Below, in pieces: positions 16,686 through 26,953 of a DNA stretch of 64,000 bases (positions within the stretch are counted from its first letter, which is position 1; every line of letters starts with the position of its first letter). The DNA is from SKVR01 sp037441525 (GTDB lineage: Bacteria > Bacteroidota > Bacteroidia > Bacteroidales > UBA7960). The notes beneath the pieces are model-generated. The model ran no database searches. It was not told the origin of the DNA and saw only the letters and a program-made list of their open reading frames with translations. The position numbers and the translations under genes were made by a program. Location: positions 1 to 64,000 of the forward strand of contig JBBISA010000015.1 in assembly GCA_037441525.1 (NCBI GenBank), in the 5' to 3' direction.

Positions 16686-19163
16686 CTATTTCCTGGTTAG
16701 CACATATACTTCGCCGGGTTTGGTGTCGAAGTCATATAATAATGTAGGTTTTAGGTTTATTGAGTTTAAGGTTGCATTATTAGAAATAATGGGCTGTTTA
16801 ATGGCCGGAATATTATAGAAAGGGTTGGGATTAGCGCCATTTGCTTCAGCAAGTGCCGCTCCCTTGCTCAGAGTAATATTATTTGGAACTCTTATACGAC
16901 AATTTCCTCCCAGGGTCGATTTGATAACGAGCCTGATAACCTGGTGGTTTTTCCACTCCATTTCTACAATTTCGAATCCGCCCCGGGCTCTTAAACCTGT
17001 AATGCGCCCTTCGGGCCATATTTCAGGCACAGCAGGCAACAGGTAAATGGCCCCATCGTGGCTTTGCATAAGCATTTCGGTTAGACCGGAAGTGAACCCA
17101 AAGTTGCCATCAATCTGAAATGGTGGGTGGGCATCGAACATATTGGGATAGGTACCACCAAGCTCTGAAAATACAGGTGCATTAGGATTGCGGGTAACAA
17201 GTTTTATCTGCTCGCAAATCAGTTTGAAGGCATGATTTCCATCCAATAGCCTGGCCCATAGATTAATCTTCCAGTTGATAGACCACCCGGTGGATGGGTC
17301 GCCCCGATGAATGAGCGTTGTGCGCGATGCATCGGCCAGTTCGGGTGTGTGCAAAGGGGATATCTGGTTGGAAGGGAACAGCCCATAAAGATGCGACACA
17401 TGGCGATGTTTGTCGTTGGGGTTATCCCAATCGTGCATCCATTCCTGCAATTGACCGTGCTGTCCCACCTGCATGGGAGGCAACAGATTTAAAACCCGTT
17501 TCATTTCAGGAATCAGTTCTTCATTGATTTGCAGTATTTCTGCAGCCCTGATGGTTCTGGTAAAAAGATCGTAAACCAACTGATTATCGATGGTGGTACC
17601 GGCTGCAATGGATGATTGGTGATGTATTGCCGGTGAATTTTCGGGAGAATTTGATGGAACAATTACCATCCAGCCATTCTCAGGTTCTTCTACCATAAAG
17701 TCGAGGCAAAATTCAACTGCTCCCCTTACAACAGGGTAAACGGAGCGGAGAAAATCTTTATCGCCACTGTAATCATATTTATCAAAAAGATGCTGACTCA
17801 GCCATACTCCGCCCATTGGCCACATACCCCAGTACGATCCATCGACCGGGCCGCAAATACGCCAGATGTCGGTATTGTGGTGGGTTACCCAACCCTTTGC
17901 CCCATACATCGTTTCTGCCGTTTGGCGTCCGGCGACAGAAAGGTCTCTTACCATTTCGACGAGTGGTGCATGCATTTCGGCCAGATTAGTGGGTTCAGCG
18001 GGCCAGTAGTTCATCTGGGTGTTGATATTGATGGTGTATTTGCTATCCCAGGCAGGGAAAAGCTGGTGGTTCCATATTCCCTGCAGGTTGGCAGGCTGGG
18101 TGCCGGGTTGCGAAGAACTAATGAGCAGGTAACGCCCAAACTGAAAGTAAAGCGCAGCCAGAGAAGGATCGTTGCCACGACTGAACTGCTCAATTCTTAC
18201 ATCAGTGGGGTTTTTAACAGAATCGGTTTGACCCATGTAAAGCGTTACTCTATTGAAATAATTCTGATAAAATGCTATATGGCTTTTTATTTGTTGGTTG
18301 TAATGATGTTGCAGGGCGGCATCGAGATATTTTTGTGCACGCTCCTTTGCATTAGCGCTTATATCATTGTAATTTACAAAACTGGTGGCAATCGAAACAT
18401 AAATTGTTGCACTGTTGGCTCCTTCAATATTCAATTGGTTGTCCTGAGTTGAAATATTACCCCCTTCATTCACCACTTTTGCCAATACCACAAATTCGAG
18501 TTTTCCTTCAACGGACTCGTGAGTGCTGGTAATTCCACTCATTTGCAGTATGTTGTTATCCAGGGCAGTAACGATAACATTTCCCGGCCTGTCCAGTGCT
18601 GCTGCAAAATTAAGAGAGCCCGGTTTATCTGCGGTCAAACGCACCACAATTACCTCATTGGGGAAGGAAGAAAAAACCTCACGCGTGAAAGTTACCCCAT
18701 TGGCCATGTAGCGGGTAGTAGCCACGGCACGTTCAATATCGAGTTCGCGATAGAAATCGGTAAACTCATCGTGGCCGGCGAAATTGAGCCGCAGATTGCC
18801 TGCTGTCTGGTAAGGCATTCCGTGCGATGTTCTGGAGATCACTTTCTGGTTGGCCAGATTTTGGGCATCTATATACTTGCCGGCAAATATAAGCTGTCTG
18901 ACTATGGGCAAAGCTTCGAGCGCGTCAGCATTGTCGTTGCGGTTGGGGCTTCCGGCCCAGATGGTATTCTCATTGAGCTGTATCAGTTCGCTGGCCGGAT
19001 TGCCAAACACCATTGCCCCCAGGCGGCCGTTGCCCACAGGCAGGGCCTCTTCCCAGATAGCGGCGGGTTTGGGATACCAGAGTATCAGATCGGTTTTGGG
19101 TTGATCAACAGTGCATGAAAACAGGCCCATTAGCAGCAGTGACAGGTAAATATACTTCTTCAT
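16686..19163 (-). CDS. GH95 alpha-L-fucosidase or alpha-L-galactosidase lipoprotein
   Basis: This 825-residue inverting glycosidase removes terminal alpha-1,2-L-fucose or, in some xylan-degrading Bacteroides relatives, alpha-L-galactose. The lipobox ends at Cys17 (GLFSC). The N-terminal beta-domain begins LWYPKPAAIWEEALPVGNGR, a family hallmark. Catalytic candidates are present: Asn379 and Asn381 in TININ followed by QMNYWPAE, Glu508 in PSNSPEN, and the Asp of FQIDGNFG near the C-terminus. Full length, no defects seen. In a locus dominated by arabinoxylan enzymes an alpha-L-galactosidase role on complex grass xylan is attractive, but the sequence alone does not decide between fucose and galactose. 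Confidence 0.93.
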   Translation of the reverse strand: MKKYIYLSLLLMGLFSCTVDQPKTDLILWYPKPAAIWEEALPVGNGRLGAMVFGNPASELIQLNENTIWAGSPNRNDNADALEALPIVRQLIFAGKYIDAQNLANQKVISRTSHGMPYQTAGNLRLNFAGHDEFTDFYRELDIERAVATTRYMANGVTFTREVFSSFPNEVIVVRLTADKPGSLNFAAALDRPGNVIVTALDNNILQMSGITSTHESVEGKLEFVVLAKVVNEGGNISTQDNQLNIEGANSATIYVSIATSFVNYNDISANAKERAQKYLDAALQHHYNQQIKSHIAFYQNYFNRVTLYMGQTDSVKNPTDVRIEQFSRGNDPSLAALYFQFGRYLLISSSQPGTQPANLQGIWNHQLFPAWDSKYTININTQMNYWPAEPTNLAEMHAPLVEMVRDLSVAGRQTAETMYGAKGWVTHHNTDIWRICGPVDGSYWGMWPMGGVWLSQHLFDKYDYSGDKDFLRSVYPVVRGAVEFCLDFMVEEPENGWMVIVPSNSPENSPAIHHQSSIAAGTTIDNQLVYDLFTRTIRAAEILQINEELIPEMKRVLNLLPPMQVGQHGQLQEWMHDWDNPNDKHRHVSHLYGLFPSNQISPLHTPELADASRTTLIHRGDPSTGWSINWKINLWARLLDGNHAFKLICEQIKLVTRNPNAPVFSELGGTYPNMFDAHPPFQIDGNFGFTSGLTEMLMQSHDGAIYLLPAVPEIWPEGRITGLRARGGFEIVEMEWKNHQVIRLVIKSTLGGNCRIRVPNNITLSKGAALAEANGANPNPFYNIPAIKQPIISNNATLNSINLKPTLLYDFDTKPGEVYVLTRK

Positions 19164-19243
19164 AGTAATTGTATTTTAAAAGCTCATTAACAATCTGATT
19201 TTATTCGGTCAGGCATAAGCACTGTTGTGGTTATCTTTTCCTT

Positions 19244-21367
19244 TTATTCGGTGGCAAATACAATTGTGTATGTCTTTGTCACACCTTTATAGTCGCATTT
19301 CACCAGGGCTTTGCCTGTTGCAGATGTAGGTTGCGAAATGTTGAATTTTACATCTGGGTTATTTGCCGTTGCCGATACTACGGGGACTTGTGTTGTGCCA
19401 GCGGGCAGCTTTACAGTGGTTTCATAAAGATCGTAACCCACAATACCATTGGCATTGGTAGACCTTACCGGAGTTGCCGGTACTTCAATGGCGTTGCCGT
19501 TTACGGTAATATTTACTGTGGGTGCAATGGGTCTTTCAATTTTTTTTCTTCTTGAGCTAAAGCCCAGCCCAACCAGATCGAAAAGGGGCTCCTGTTCAGT
19601 GCTTTCGGCCACCAGGAAAATTGCATGTTTCTTGTCGAGCCGGTCAACAAATGTGGAAACATTAATGGAGAATTGAGTAGTTTGGCGGGCAGAATTTGCC
19701 GGAACTATAATCTCGCCAATTTTTTTCCCTTTCCACACATTGTTGTCCCAGGGGCCATCGACCCATACATTTATCTTAAATGATTTTTCAGTTTTTGGGG
19801 TAAGGAACAGGTTAAAGGCGGTTTTGTTTCTCCTTTTGGTTCCTTCAAAGGGCTTAAGTCCTTTTTTGCTTTCGCTCAATCCTCCAAAACCAAAGTATTT
19901 GTAGCCAATAATGTGTCCGTTTTTCACATTGGTGATGGGCATATTGTTATCCCAAATATCCCACGAATCCTGCTTTAGTGAAACATCGGAAAGGTAACAG
20001 GCATAGCCGGCAGAATAGTATTGATAAGGATCGAGGCCATAAATATGAAAACCTTCAGAGGTTACTTCAGCTCCGGTGTATTCGTATCCGCGATTGTCTT
20101 TTGCAGTCCAAACCTTGTTGGGAGTAAAGGGGTCGTAAGCCCTGATGGTTACGGTACCTCCCTGGGCAACAGATTTTTCGTCCCACTGAATAGTAACGGG
20201 TGCTACCATAGGCTGACGGGCATAGCCAAAATTACGCGGAGGTCTGTGATAGAAGGCGTACCATTGTCCGTTGATCAATTCGAGACTGCCATGGGTGTTG
20301 TGACCCCCGCTGGTGGCCAATAATCCTGAACCATCCTGATTGAGCACCGGGGCACGGGAATCTACCAGAACACCACCACTTTTCCAGGGCCCGAGAGGAG
20401 AGTCGCCATAGGCATAGCGCAATGTTGAGTTGGAACTACCCATGCCGTAATCAGGGCCAGAATATCCGCTGAAAACCGTAACATATTTATTGCCAATCTT
20501 GCGTATGGATGAAGCTTCGAAATAATTGAAACTCCCCAAATCCTGATCGGGATGAATATGAGGATAAACAGTGCCTTCGGGATCGCGGATAGCGCCATAT
20601 CGGGAACTTGCCGGGATAAAATAGTTGATAATTTGTGTTCCGGGCCTCAGAGAGTACATAGTGTTCTGATCAAGCTGTGCTGCAAATGATCTCTGGAACC
20701 CCCAGTATCCATAAGCCCTGAAGCCTATGTCAAAGTCGGGATCGTTGGGGTCAGTCACATACTCGATATACACTGCTGGATCGAAACCCATGATACTTCC
20801 GGGCAAGGTGCGGGTGCCATCTTCGGTAAGGTTGAGAATGGTGTAAGGACCATCAGGACGATTGGAACGGGCCACCATAGCTTCGCGGTTTCTGCCTCGG
20901 CTGTGGGGGTAAAGATAATACTCTTTTGTGCCGTCTTTCCTTCTCACCTCCACAAGGTCGGGTGCATACATAACATCCCATTGCCCTTCGATATAGTAGG
21001 TAAATATGGGCCCTTCGTCTCGCCAGCCCGACAAGTCTTCAACCGGTGCCGACCACATCCTGATGTCGGGTCCGCAATAACTGGTAAACCTAACATCGTG
21101 TGAGCCAATAATATAAGCCCTGTATTTGCCCGGATTGTCGGGGTCTTCAAAAACCCGGGGCTCACCATCGGGCAAATGTTCCCATAATGGCAGGTAAGGA
21201 TTGCCAGCTCCATGGTGAACAAATCGGTTTTCCGGTGATATTCTATCTGGTTGATTTCCATTTGCTTCAACAAACGAAAACTGGCTTGCTGGTACAATCA
21301 ACAACAGAATTAGGATTAGCCTGCTTAGGGTATGGTTATCTTTCATCATATTTATTTGTTTTGCCAT
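19244..21367 (-). CDS. GH43-family protein with C-terminal beta-sandwich and Ig-like domain
   Basis: This 707-residue secreted protein has a signal peptide (about residues 11-35). Two in-frame ATGs at 21349 and 21346 give a more usual signal peptide start (MMKDNHTL), so the first six residues may not be translated. The propeller opens FVHHGAGNPYLPLWEHLPDG and has GH43-type candidate residues Asp75 (RVFEDPDN), Asp196 (GFDPAVYIE) and Glu284 (NYFEASSIRKIG). A CBM-like region covers about 385-600 and a final 'PTVNITVNGNAIEVP' domain of about 95 residues looks Ig-like. The subfamily is different from the four other GH43 enzymes here, so it may cut a different linkage, for example a galactose or arabinose cap. 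Specificity is unknown. Confidence 0.85.
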   Translation of the reverse strand: MAKQINMMKDNHTLSRLILILLLIVPASQFSFVEANGNQPDRISPENRFVHHGAGNPYLPLWEHLPDGEPRVFEDPDNPGKYRAYIIGSHDVRFTSYCGPDIRMWSAPVEDLSGWRDEGPIFTYYIEGQWDVMYAPDLVEVRRKDGTKEYYLYPHSRGRNREAMVARSNRPDGPYTILNLTEDGTRTLPGSIMGFDPAVYIEYVTDPNDPDFDIGFRAYGYWGFQRSFAAQLDQNTMYSLRPGTQIINYFIPASSRYGAIRDPEGTVYPHIHPDQDLGSFNYFEASSIRKIGNKYVTVFSGYSGPDYGMGSSNSTLRYAYGDSPLGPWKSGGVLVDSRAPVLNQDGSGLLATSGGHNTHGSLELINGQWYAFYHRPPRNFGYARQPMVAPVTIQWDEKSVAQGGTVTIRAYDPFTPNKVWTAKDNRGYEYTGAEVTSEGFHIYGLDPYQYYSAGYACYLSDVSLKQDSWDIWDNNMPITNVKNGHIIGYKYFGFGGLSESKKGLKPFEGTKRRNKTAFNLFLTPKTEKSFKINVWVDGPWDNNVWKGKKIGEIIVPANSARQTTQFSINVSTFVDRLDKKHAIFLVAESTEQEPLFDLVGLGFSSRRKKIERPIAPTVNITVNGNAIEVPATPVRSTNANGIVGYDLYETTVKLPAGTTQVPVVSATANNPDVKFNISQPTSATGKALVKCDYKGVTKTYTIVFATE

Positions 21368-21499
21368 TAATGATTCATTGTTTTTTTATGAATAGGATTT
21401 TTTCTTAAAAAAATACTTCGAAATGTGTGAGAACTAAAATAAATCATAAGGGATTTTTACTCACGGGTATTTTAGTCATCAGCGTTCAAATTCCAGGCA

Positions 21500-23062
21500 T
21501 TACAGTGCAATAGAATCTGAAATACGGAAGTAGTCGAAATCGACAAATCCGCCGGGAGTTTTGGTGGCGTAATTAAAAAGGCCGAACCGGTATCCCATAA
21601 AATGGGGCAGGGTATAGGCCATTTGTAATTCATTGCCTATGCGCAGCCAGGTTTTTCCATCCAAGCTGTAATAGAACCAGGCCTTATCGTTACGGTCTTT
21701 AAAATCGCAATCAATTTTAAAGTAAACCTTCTTTCCTTTCAAGGGTATTTTCTCAGCAACCACCGGCACTTCGGTCTGGGCATTGACCATGATTATCGAT
21801 TTCTGACCGTTTTCCATAGTAACTCCCACAAAACCATATCGTTTCTGTAATGCAATGAAACCAGCTGTATCGCCATTTTTCATTCGTCTTACATTCACAG
21901 CCGTTGATGCAGAGCTTTGGGGTCCAAAAGTTCGTTGGGTAAGCATATTGCGGGCCTGCAAAACATCATTGTCAATGCGGCCTGTGGATAACCGAAGGTA
22001 ACCTTTGCGTCTGTTAATCTGCCAGTGGCCGTTATCGGGGTTGTGGTTCCATTGCCAGACCAGGGGCAGATCGGGTTCGCCACTTTGTCTTTTAAACTCA
22101 TCAGAAGCCACAATGCCAGGAGACAAACCCCTGCTTGGGGGTAAATTCAGCTCATCAGGAACTTTTCCATCAATTCCAAGAACCGGCCAGCCGTCTTCCC
22201 ATTTAACAGGCACCAGGTAAGGAATGCGCCCTACTGCTCCAAAATCGCGAAACAGGTAGGCAAACCAATTCCCTTCAGGCGTGTCAATCAATCCCCCCTG
22301 GGCAATGCCGCGGTCGCGCAGGGCAAGGCGCCCTTCCCACGGGCCGTTTATATTATCGGCCCTATGGATGATAACCTTCCTCATACCACCCCGCACCCAG
22401 GTAATATTGAACAGATAGTATTTTCCGCTGATTTTAAAAAGCTGGGAACCCTCGGCTGGCAGCATGATGTTGTCACCAGCAGGGGCACTGGCATTTTCGA
22501 TAAGAACCCGCTGAGTGCCTTCTTTAAGGCCGGTAAGATCATCCCTAAGTTCGGCAACAGAAATTCTTCCCACACCCCATACCAGGTAAATTCGGCCATC
22601 ATCATCAAAAAATAAGGAATGATCGTGTATGGATGGCGCGAAAGAAATCTCTTCCCATGGGCCATTTTCAATGCTCGATGTTTTATAAATATGGGTTTTG
22701 CCTGATGTGGCTGAAAAAGTGGTGGCATAGAATATCCCATTATGATAGCGCAGACTTGGCGCCCATGACCCTCGTCCATAAGCATTTTCACCGTTTTCCA
22801 GACGCAGGTTTGCATAATCGGCCAGGGTTTGGTATGCATAGCTCACCATGTGCCAGTTGGCCAGGTCTGTTGATTTCATAATCGGAAGTCCGGGACTCAT
22901 GTGCATGGTGGTACTTGCCATATAATAAACATCGCCTACCCTTACAATGGCCATGTCAGGAACATCGGCCCAGATGATGGGGTTTTGGGCTTTTTGTTGT
23001 GCCACGACAGAGGCTGCAAGAAGCAAAATTGCGCAAAGGCTGATTAAAATTGATTTGGTCAT
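21500..23062 (-). CDS. GH43 exo-xylanase/arabinofuranosidase with GH43_C2 domain
   Basis: This 520-residue secreted enzyme (signal peptide 1-22, VVAQQ) belongs to the subfamily with the WADVPDM opening, where Asp36 aligns with the catalytic base. Asp147 in IHDHSLFFDDDG and Glu204 in LPAEGSQLFK complete the triad. The propeller ends with IAQGGLIDTPEGNWF, and the C-terminal beta-sandwich begins near residue 310 (GIVASDEFKRQSGEPDLPLV) and ends in 'PGGFVDFDYFRISD'. It is complete and serves as an in-locus reference for the damaged GH43 domain of the adjacent GH5 fusion gene, which has the same C-terminal beta-sandwich. Confidence 0.94.
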   Translation of the reverse strand: MTKSILISLCAILLLAASVVAQQKAQNPIIWADVPDMAIVRVGDVYYMASTTMHMSPGLPIMKSTDLANWHMVSYAYQTLADYANLRLENGENAYGRGSWAPSLRYHNGIFYATTFSATSGKTHIYKTSSIENGPWEEISFAPSIHDHSLFFDDDGRIYLVWGVGRISVAELRDDLTGLKEGTQRVLIENASAPAGDNIMLPAEGSQLFKISGKYYLFNITWVRGGMRKVIIHRADNINGPWEGRLALRDRGIAQGGLIDTPEGNWFAYLFRDFGAVGRIPYLVPVKWEDGWPVLGIDGKVPDELNLPPSRGLSPGIVASDEFKRQSGEPDLPLVWQWNHNPDNGHWQINRRKGYLRLSTGRIDNDVLQARNMLTQRTFGPQSSASTAVNVRRMKNGDTAGFIALQKRYGFVGVTMENGQKSIIMVNAQTEVPVVAEKIPLKGKKVYFKIDCDFKDRNDKAWFYYSLDGKTWLRIGNELQMAYTLPHFMGYRFGLFNYATKTPGGFVDFDYFRISDSIAL

Positions 23063-23209
23063 GATTTTTATGTTTTTAAACCGTATTCATATTTTTTAAT
23101 TGAAGCTCTCCCAATTTTTTTTGGGGGGATAAGATTTCCGATACACAGAACTTGAAAATCCGGCAAATGAATCGTAAAAAATCCACTCGCTGAAAAATTT
23201 GTGAGGAGA

Positions 23210-26200
23210 TTACCTTTCGCGGGTTTTAAAAATTCTGGAAATAATAACCGCTCCGTTTGACAGATATTCTCTCACAATAAATGCCCCTGTTTGGTTTTTA
23301 ATATTATACACCTGCTGGCCGGTAAGGGTAAAGTATTCGGTTTTAATCACAGTGGTAAACTCATCAATAGGATTATAGGCCGATGAAGATAACTGTACTG
23401 TCCCCGATAGGGTAATGGTGCGTGCAAATGCTCCTGTTGAACTAACAGTAAGGTTTCCTGAATAGGTATTGGGCGTTAGCCCTGATTTTAATCTCACATA
23501 AACCGTAGTTTCGTTAACAACACCGTTGGTTTGTATCAGGGTTTTACTTGCGGCATATCCTGTTTCGGGTTCAAACGATAACTGGTAACCTGTTGGAGCT
23601 GAAATGACTATATTGTTTCGCAGTAAATGACCCGACACGGTAAAGGACTGATATACTGAAGGCCCGGAACCCTGAATATATTCAAAACCAGCCAGGTTGA
23701 AGGTCTGAACACCGCCGATACCATTTACAAATACCCGGGGTGGATCGAATTCGCTGGAGTTGGAAACAAAAACGGTATCGATAACAAAGGGGTTAGTTCC
23801 ATTTGACCAGAAACCGGCAATATATATATTCCTGGGATTAAGAAATTCGCCATTGCCTTTCTTTGCATATTCCAACACCGCCACCACCTGGTTGCCGGAG
23901 CCAAAGCTAAATATAGAAGGTGAGCTCCAGTAACTGGTTTCGTCGAACAAGCGGAAATCTGCTCCGGCTGTATTGCTTGCAATACGGGCTACCACATATT
24001 TATAGTCCGACAGGTCTATGCCATCATATTGCCAACCGCCAAAACCCCATTGCCCGGTTTTAAGGGTTCTGGTGGTTTCATCGAAGGTTCCTTCTGTCCA
24101 GATACTTGGATTGAAGAATTCGCGGGTAAGAGGGAAAGTGGTAGAGTGTACAAGGGTGGAAATCTGCCTTTGCTGCCCCAGGGGGCTTGTATAATCAATG
24201 GTCAGGCTCGATTTACCATCCCTGAACGAGCGGATGATGCGATTATTGATCCCGAATACCTGTGCATCACCCACGGTAAATTTCGCATCCATTCCCACAT
24301 CTTTTATACTGCCATCAGCAAACTCAGCCTTTACAACCAGCCGTTTGGTTCCCTTAGTCAGAATAGTTATATTATTACCCTCGTCAATATAAAGGTCGGT
24401 GAGTGTAAGCGACTCTTCCGAAAAAGCATCAAATTGCAGCGGATTAAACGTATCTTCCGAAAATTCATTTTCTGTTGAAAACCAGTCAACATCTACATAA
24501 CCACCGGTAGCCAAGGTGCTAAAGTTGAATATGCCGAACCGATAGCCTGAAAAGGGCCCAAAATCATTGTCATCCAGTAGGGGGGCATTGCCAAGACGAA
24601 TATATCCGATGTTGTCGAAACTATAATAAAATATTACAACTCCTGTGTTGTTGTCAACCAACGCTCTCAGATAGATTGTCGCAGCGGGTACCAATTCATT
24701 CGTCTGCCACTCATCATTTATGAATGTGACCAGATTGATATCCGGCCCTGACTTTTTAACACCAATAAAAGCAAATTTTTTATCGAAAACAGAAAGACCT
24801 GCTACATCTCCATCAGCCATCTTATCAATTTCCATCCGGATGGTTCCCAATGACGATTCACTCTTTTTGGGATATGCAAGGATGCGTTGAGAAAGGATGT
24901 TGTCTGCATCCATAATAGAAGGTGCAACTTTTGAAGTTTTCAAACGCAAATATCCCGCACGCTCAAAAAGAGACCATGACTGAGCACTGTGGTTGCCACC
25001 CCAGCCCCATTGCGGAGCCAGTGTCCAGTGCCGAAAATTGTCGTTAGTTGCGATGGCCGAAGGTCTGAAGAAATTGCCTGCATTGGGTTTGGCGATGTCA
25101 GTTCTGTTTTTGGCCGACACATCAATTCCGAAAACACCATTGCTCAGTGTAGCAGGCAAAAGATGGGGGAAATGGCCCAGGGGACCGGTTTTATAACTCA
25201 CAACAGCCCACCATTGGCCATTCGCAGCTTCAATCAGCGAGCCCGCATGAATGTTGTTATCATCAACCATAATTGCAGTCGAAAGGGGCAGATCGCTCAC
25301 GTGTGCTTTGCTGTAAACCCAGTTCACCAAATCCTTCGATTCCAATACTGTTGCATCGGGATGAAATCCGTTGTGGATTGAAACCAGGTAATAGATATTG
25401 TTTTTACGCACCACTATAGGGGCAGGGAAATTGCCAGTTATAACGGGATTGGCAAAAGTGCCGTTGCCGTTGTCGCTAATGGAACGATTTCCGAATTCGG
25501 GCCGGGGAAAGTATTTTTGTGCATACTCCTGATACCAATGAAAAATAGGCCATGGGCAGGCTTCCGGGTCATTGAGAAAGGTGTAGGGCTGGCCGGTTGC
25601 CGGAGGTTGACCAGTAAATTGGGCGAGCAGATGTGGCTCTGTAAACAGAAGCCAGCCTGCATTGCCCGTATCGTCCATTATCTTTTTAAAATTGGCACCA
25701 AACCCTTCGCCACCCGCAACACCGGTGATACCTTTTCCCCATGAAGAATTGTATTTTTCAGGAGCCCAGTCCATTTCGGTGATCAGGATGGGGGCAATAT
25801 CGGCAACCGGTTTTACCTGTAAGTCAAATTCTCTTTTGAACACATTATAACCATTAGCACTGCCGAACCAACCAGGGTAAATATGAACTGCATACCCGAT
25901 ATTCTCTCCTTCTATAGGGTTAACTGCAAACCCTTTGTAATGAGCCTGATATCCAGAACCCGGAATCCATAACACACTGTGAAAACCATTCTGGCGTATG
26001 CGGTTTACAATGGGCTGGAATATTTCTTTAAGAACATCGAAATGGGGTTGAGTATTGGCTCCGACTGAGCCGTCAGCCAGACGGATTCTCACAGGTTCGT
26101 TGGCCAGTTCAAACATTATTTCATGCCTGTCCCTTATTCTGGGATGTTGGGATACAATATCCCATACTTTATAAAGGTACTGGGCATAGTTGTAATCATC

Positions 26201-26683
26201 TTTCACCCCGATTACTTCCGGCGATACACCGGGAGGGCGCAACACTAAATATAAACCCTTTGAAATGGCATATTCGGCCATGGGTATAAATACCTCGTCA
26301 AGATATTTTCTGAAGCGGGTTTCATTAAAACAGTTGGGCAACTCATGTGCATGGGGGGTGCAACCGGGGGTATTGCTCCAGTAAGGATCCATGTGCATCC
26401 TAACAAAACTCATTTTCCAGCCTGCATTCAGTATGCGGTCTATTATATCTTTGTTGTAGGTAAGGCAACCCTGAACATTATAATTATTCCATTTTGTTCC
26501 TCTTTCATTAAACCAGGGGCTGAATGTCTGGGCATAGCCATGGAGGTTAATAATGTTTCCATGGGGATCTTTAAGGTAACGACCCTCAACCTTTAAAGGG
26601 GGTAATAGCATGCCTGGCCAGGCAAACCCGGTTATAGATTTTGCAATCAAAATGACAAATAATAAAACTTTTAATGATTTCAT
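23210..26683 (-). CDS. GH5 glycanase fused to a degenerate GH43 propeller, GH43_C2, Big-like and CBM-like domains
   Basis: This is a 1157-residue secreted multidomain protein; I chose the ATG at 26683 because it starts a good signal peptide (MKSLKVLLFVILIAKS), whereas the longer frame begins at a TTG. Residues 25-395 are a GH5-type barrel: LHGYAQTFSPWF, VRMHMDPYW, acid/base Glu196 in FELANEPV and nucleophile Glu303 in LITEMDWAP. Residues 411-525 are the first and last parts of a GH43 propeller with the middle missing and the catalytic Asp replaced by Ala421. Residues about 545-765 are the GH43_C2 beta-sandwich. A Big-like domain, a sugar-binding-like beta domain, an Ig-like domain and a short C-terminal tail (YFTLTGQQVYNIKNQTGA) that resembles an atypical Por/T9SS sorting tail follow. 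Probably an endo-xylanase or related backbone-cutting enzyme. Confidence 0.88.
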   Translation of the reverse strand: MKSLKVLLFVILIAKSITGFAWPGMLLPPLKVEGRYLKDPHGNIINLHGYAQTFSPWFNERGTKWNNYNVQGCLTYNKDIIDRILNAGWKMSFVRMHMDPYWSNTPGCTPHAHELPNCFNETRFRKYLDEVFIPMAEYAISKGLYLVLRPPGVSPEVIGVKDDYNYAQYLYKVWDIVSQHPRIRDRHEIMFELANEPVRIRLADGSVGANTQPHFDVLKEIFQPIVNRIRQNGFHSVLWIPGSGYQAHYKGFAVNPIEGENIGYAVHIYPGWFGSANGYNVFKREFDLQVKPVADIAPILITEMDWAPEKYNSSWGKGITGVAGGEGFGANFKKIMDDTGNAGWLLFTEPHLLAQFTGQPPATGQPYTFLNDPEACPWPIFHWYQEYAQKYFPRPEFGNRSISDNGNGTFANPVITGNFPAPIVVRKNNIYYLVSIHNGFHPDATVLESKDLVNWVYSKAHVSDLPLSTAIMVDDNNIHAGSLIEAANGQWWAVVSYKTGPLGHFPHLLPATLSNGVFGIDVSAKNRTDIAKPNAGNFFRPSAIATNDNFRHWTLAPQWGWGGNHSAQSWSLFERAGYLRLKTSKVAPSIMDADNILSQRILAYPKKSESSLGTIRMEIDKMADGDVAGLSVFDKKFAFIGVKKSGPDINLVTFINDEWQTNELVPAATIYLRALVDNNTGVVIFYYSFDNIGYIRLGNAPLLDDNDFGPFSGYRFGIFNFSTLATGGYVDVDWFSTENEFSEDTFNPLQFDAFSEESLTLTDLYIDEGNNITILTKGTKRLVVKAEFADGSIKDVGMDAKFTVGDAQVFGINNRIIRSFRDGKSSLTIDYTSPLGQQRQISTLVHSTTFPLTREFFNPSIWTEGTFDETTRTLKTGQWGFGGWQYDGIDLSDYKYVVARIASNTAGADFRLFDETSYWSSPSIFSFGSGNQVVAVLEYAKKGNGEFLNPRNIYIAGFWSNGTNPFVIDTVFVSNSSEFDPPRVFVNGIGGVQTFNLAGFEYIQGSGPSVYQSFTVSGHLLRNNIVISAPTGYQLSFEPETGYAASKTLIQTNGVVNETTVYVRLKSGLTPNTYSGNLTVSSTGAFARTITLSGTVQLSSSAYNPIDEFTTVIKTEYFTLTGQQVYNIKNQTGAFIVREYLSNGAVIISRIFKTRER

Positions 26684-26953
26684 AGGTGTAGGTAATGTTG
26701 TTTGTAAAATAATTTGAACGCAATTATAAACGAAAATTAACAAAAACGATTATGATAATAGATATTCAGGTTGAGAATTTAGGTAAAAGAGAAACGATGG
26801 AAATTTTTCTTATAGGGTTGCAAAAATTTAAGGCTAAATATCCCCTTGGAATAACGATTTTAGGTTGTACTTTTTTCCTTATCATGCCTGCAAAAACAAT
26901 CATAAATATATTATAATGAGTAGGTTATTGCTGTTGTGTTGAAAAATTCATAT

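Noticed and set aside
17790..18452. Long plus-strand open frame of 220 codons inside the GH95 gene
   Set aside because: It lies antisense to a GH95 domain with intact catalytic motifs and has no recognisable domains or signal; it is a shadow of the real gene.
18519..19118. 199-codon plus-strand frame opposite the GH95 N-terminal domain
   Set aside because: Shadow of the GH95 gene; no start context or domain.
23070..23140. C-rich/T-rich stretch (CTCTCCCAATTTTTTTTGGGG) as a terminator
   Set aside because: The stem is too short and the T-run lies in the loop rather than after the stem.
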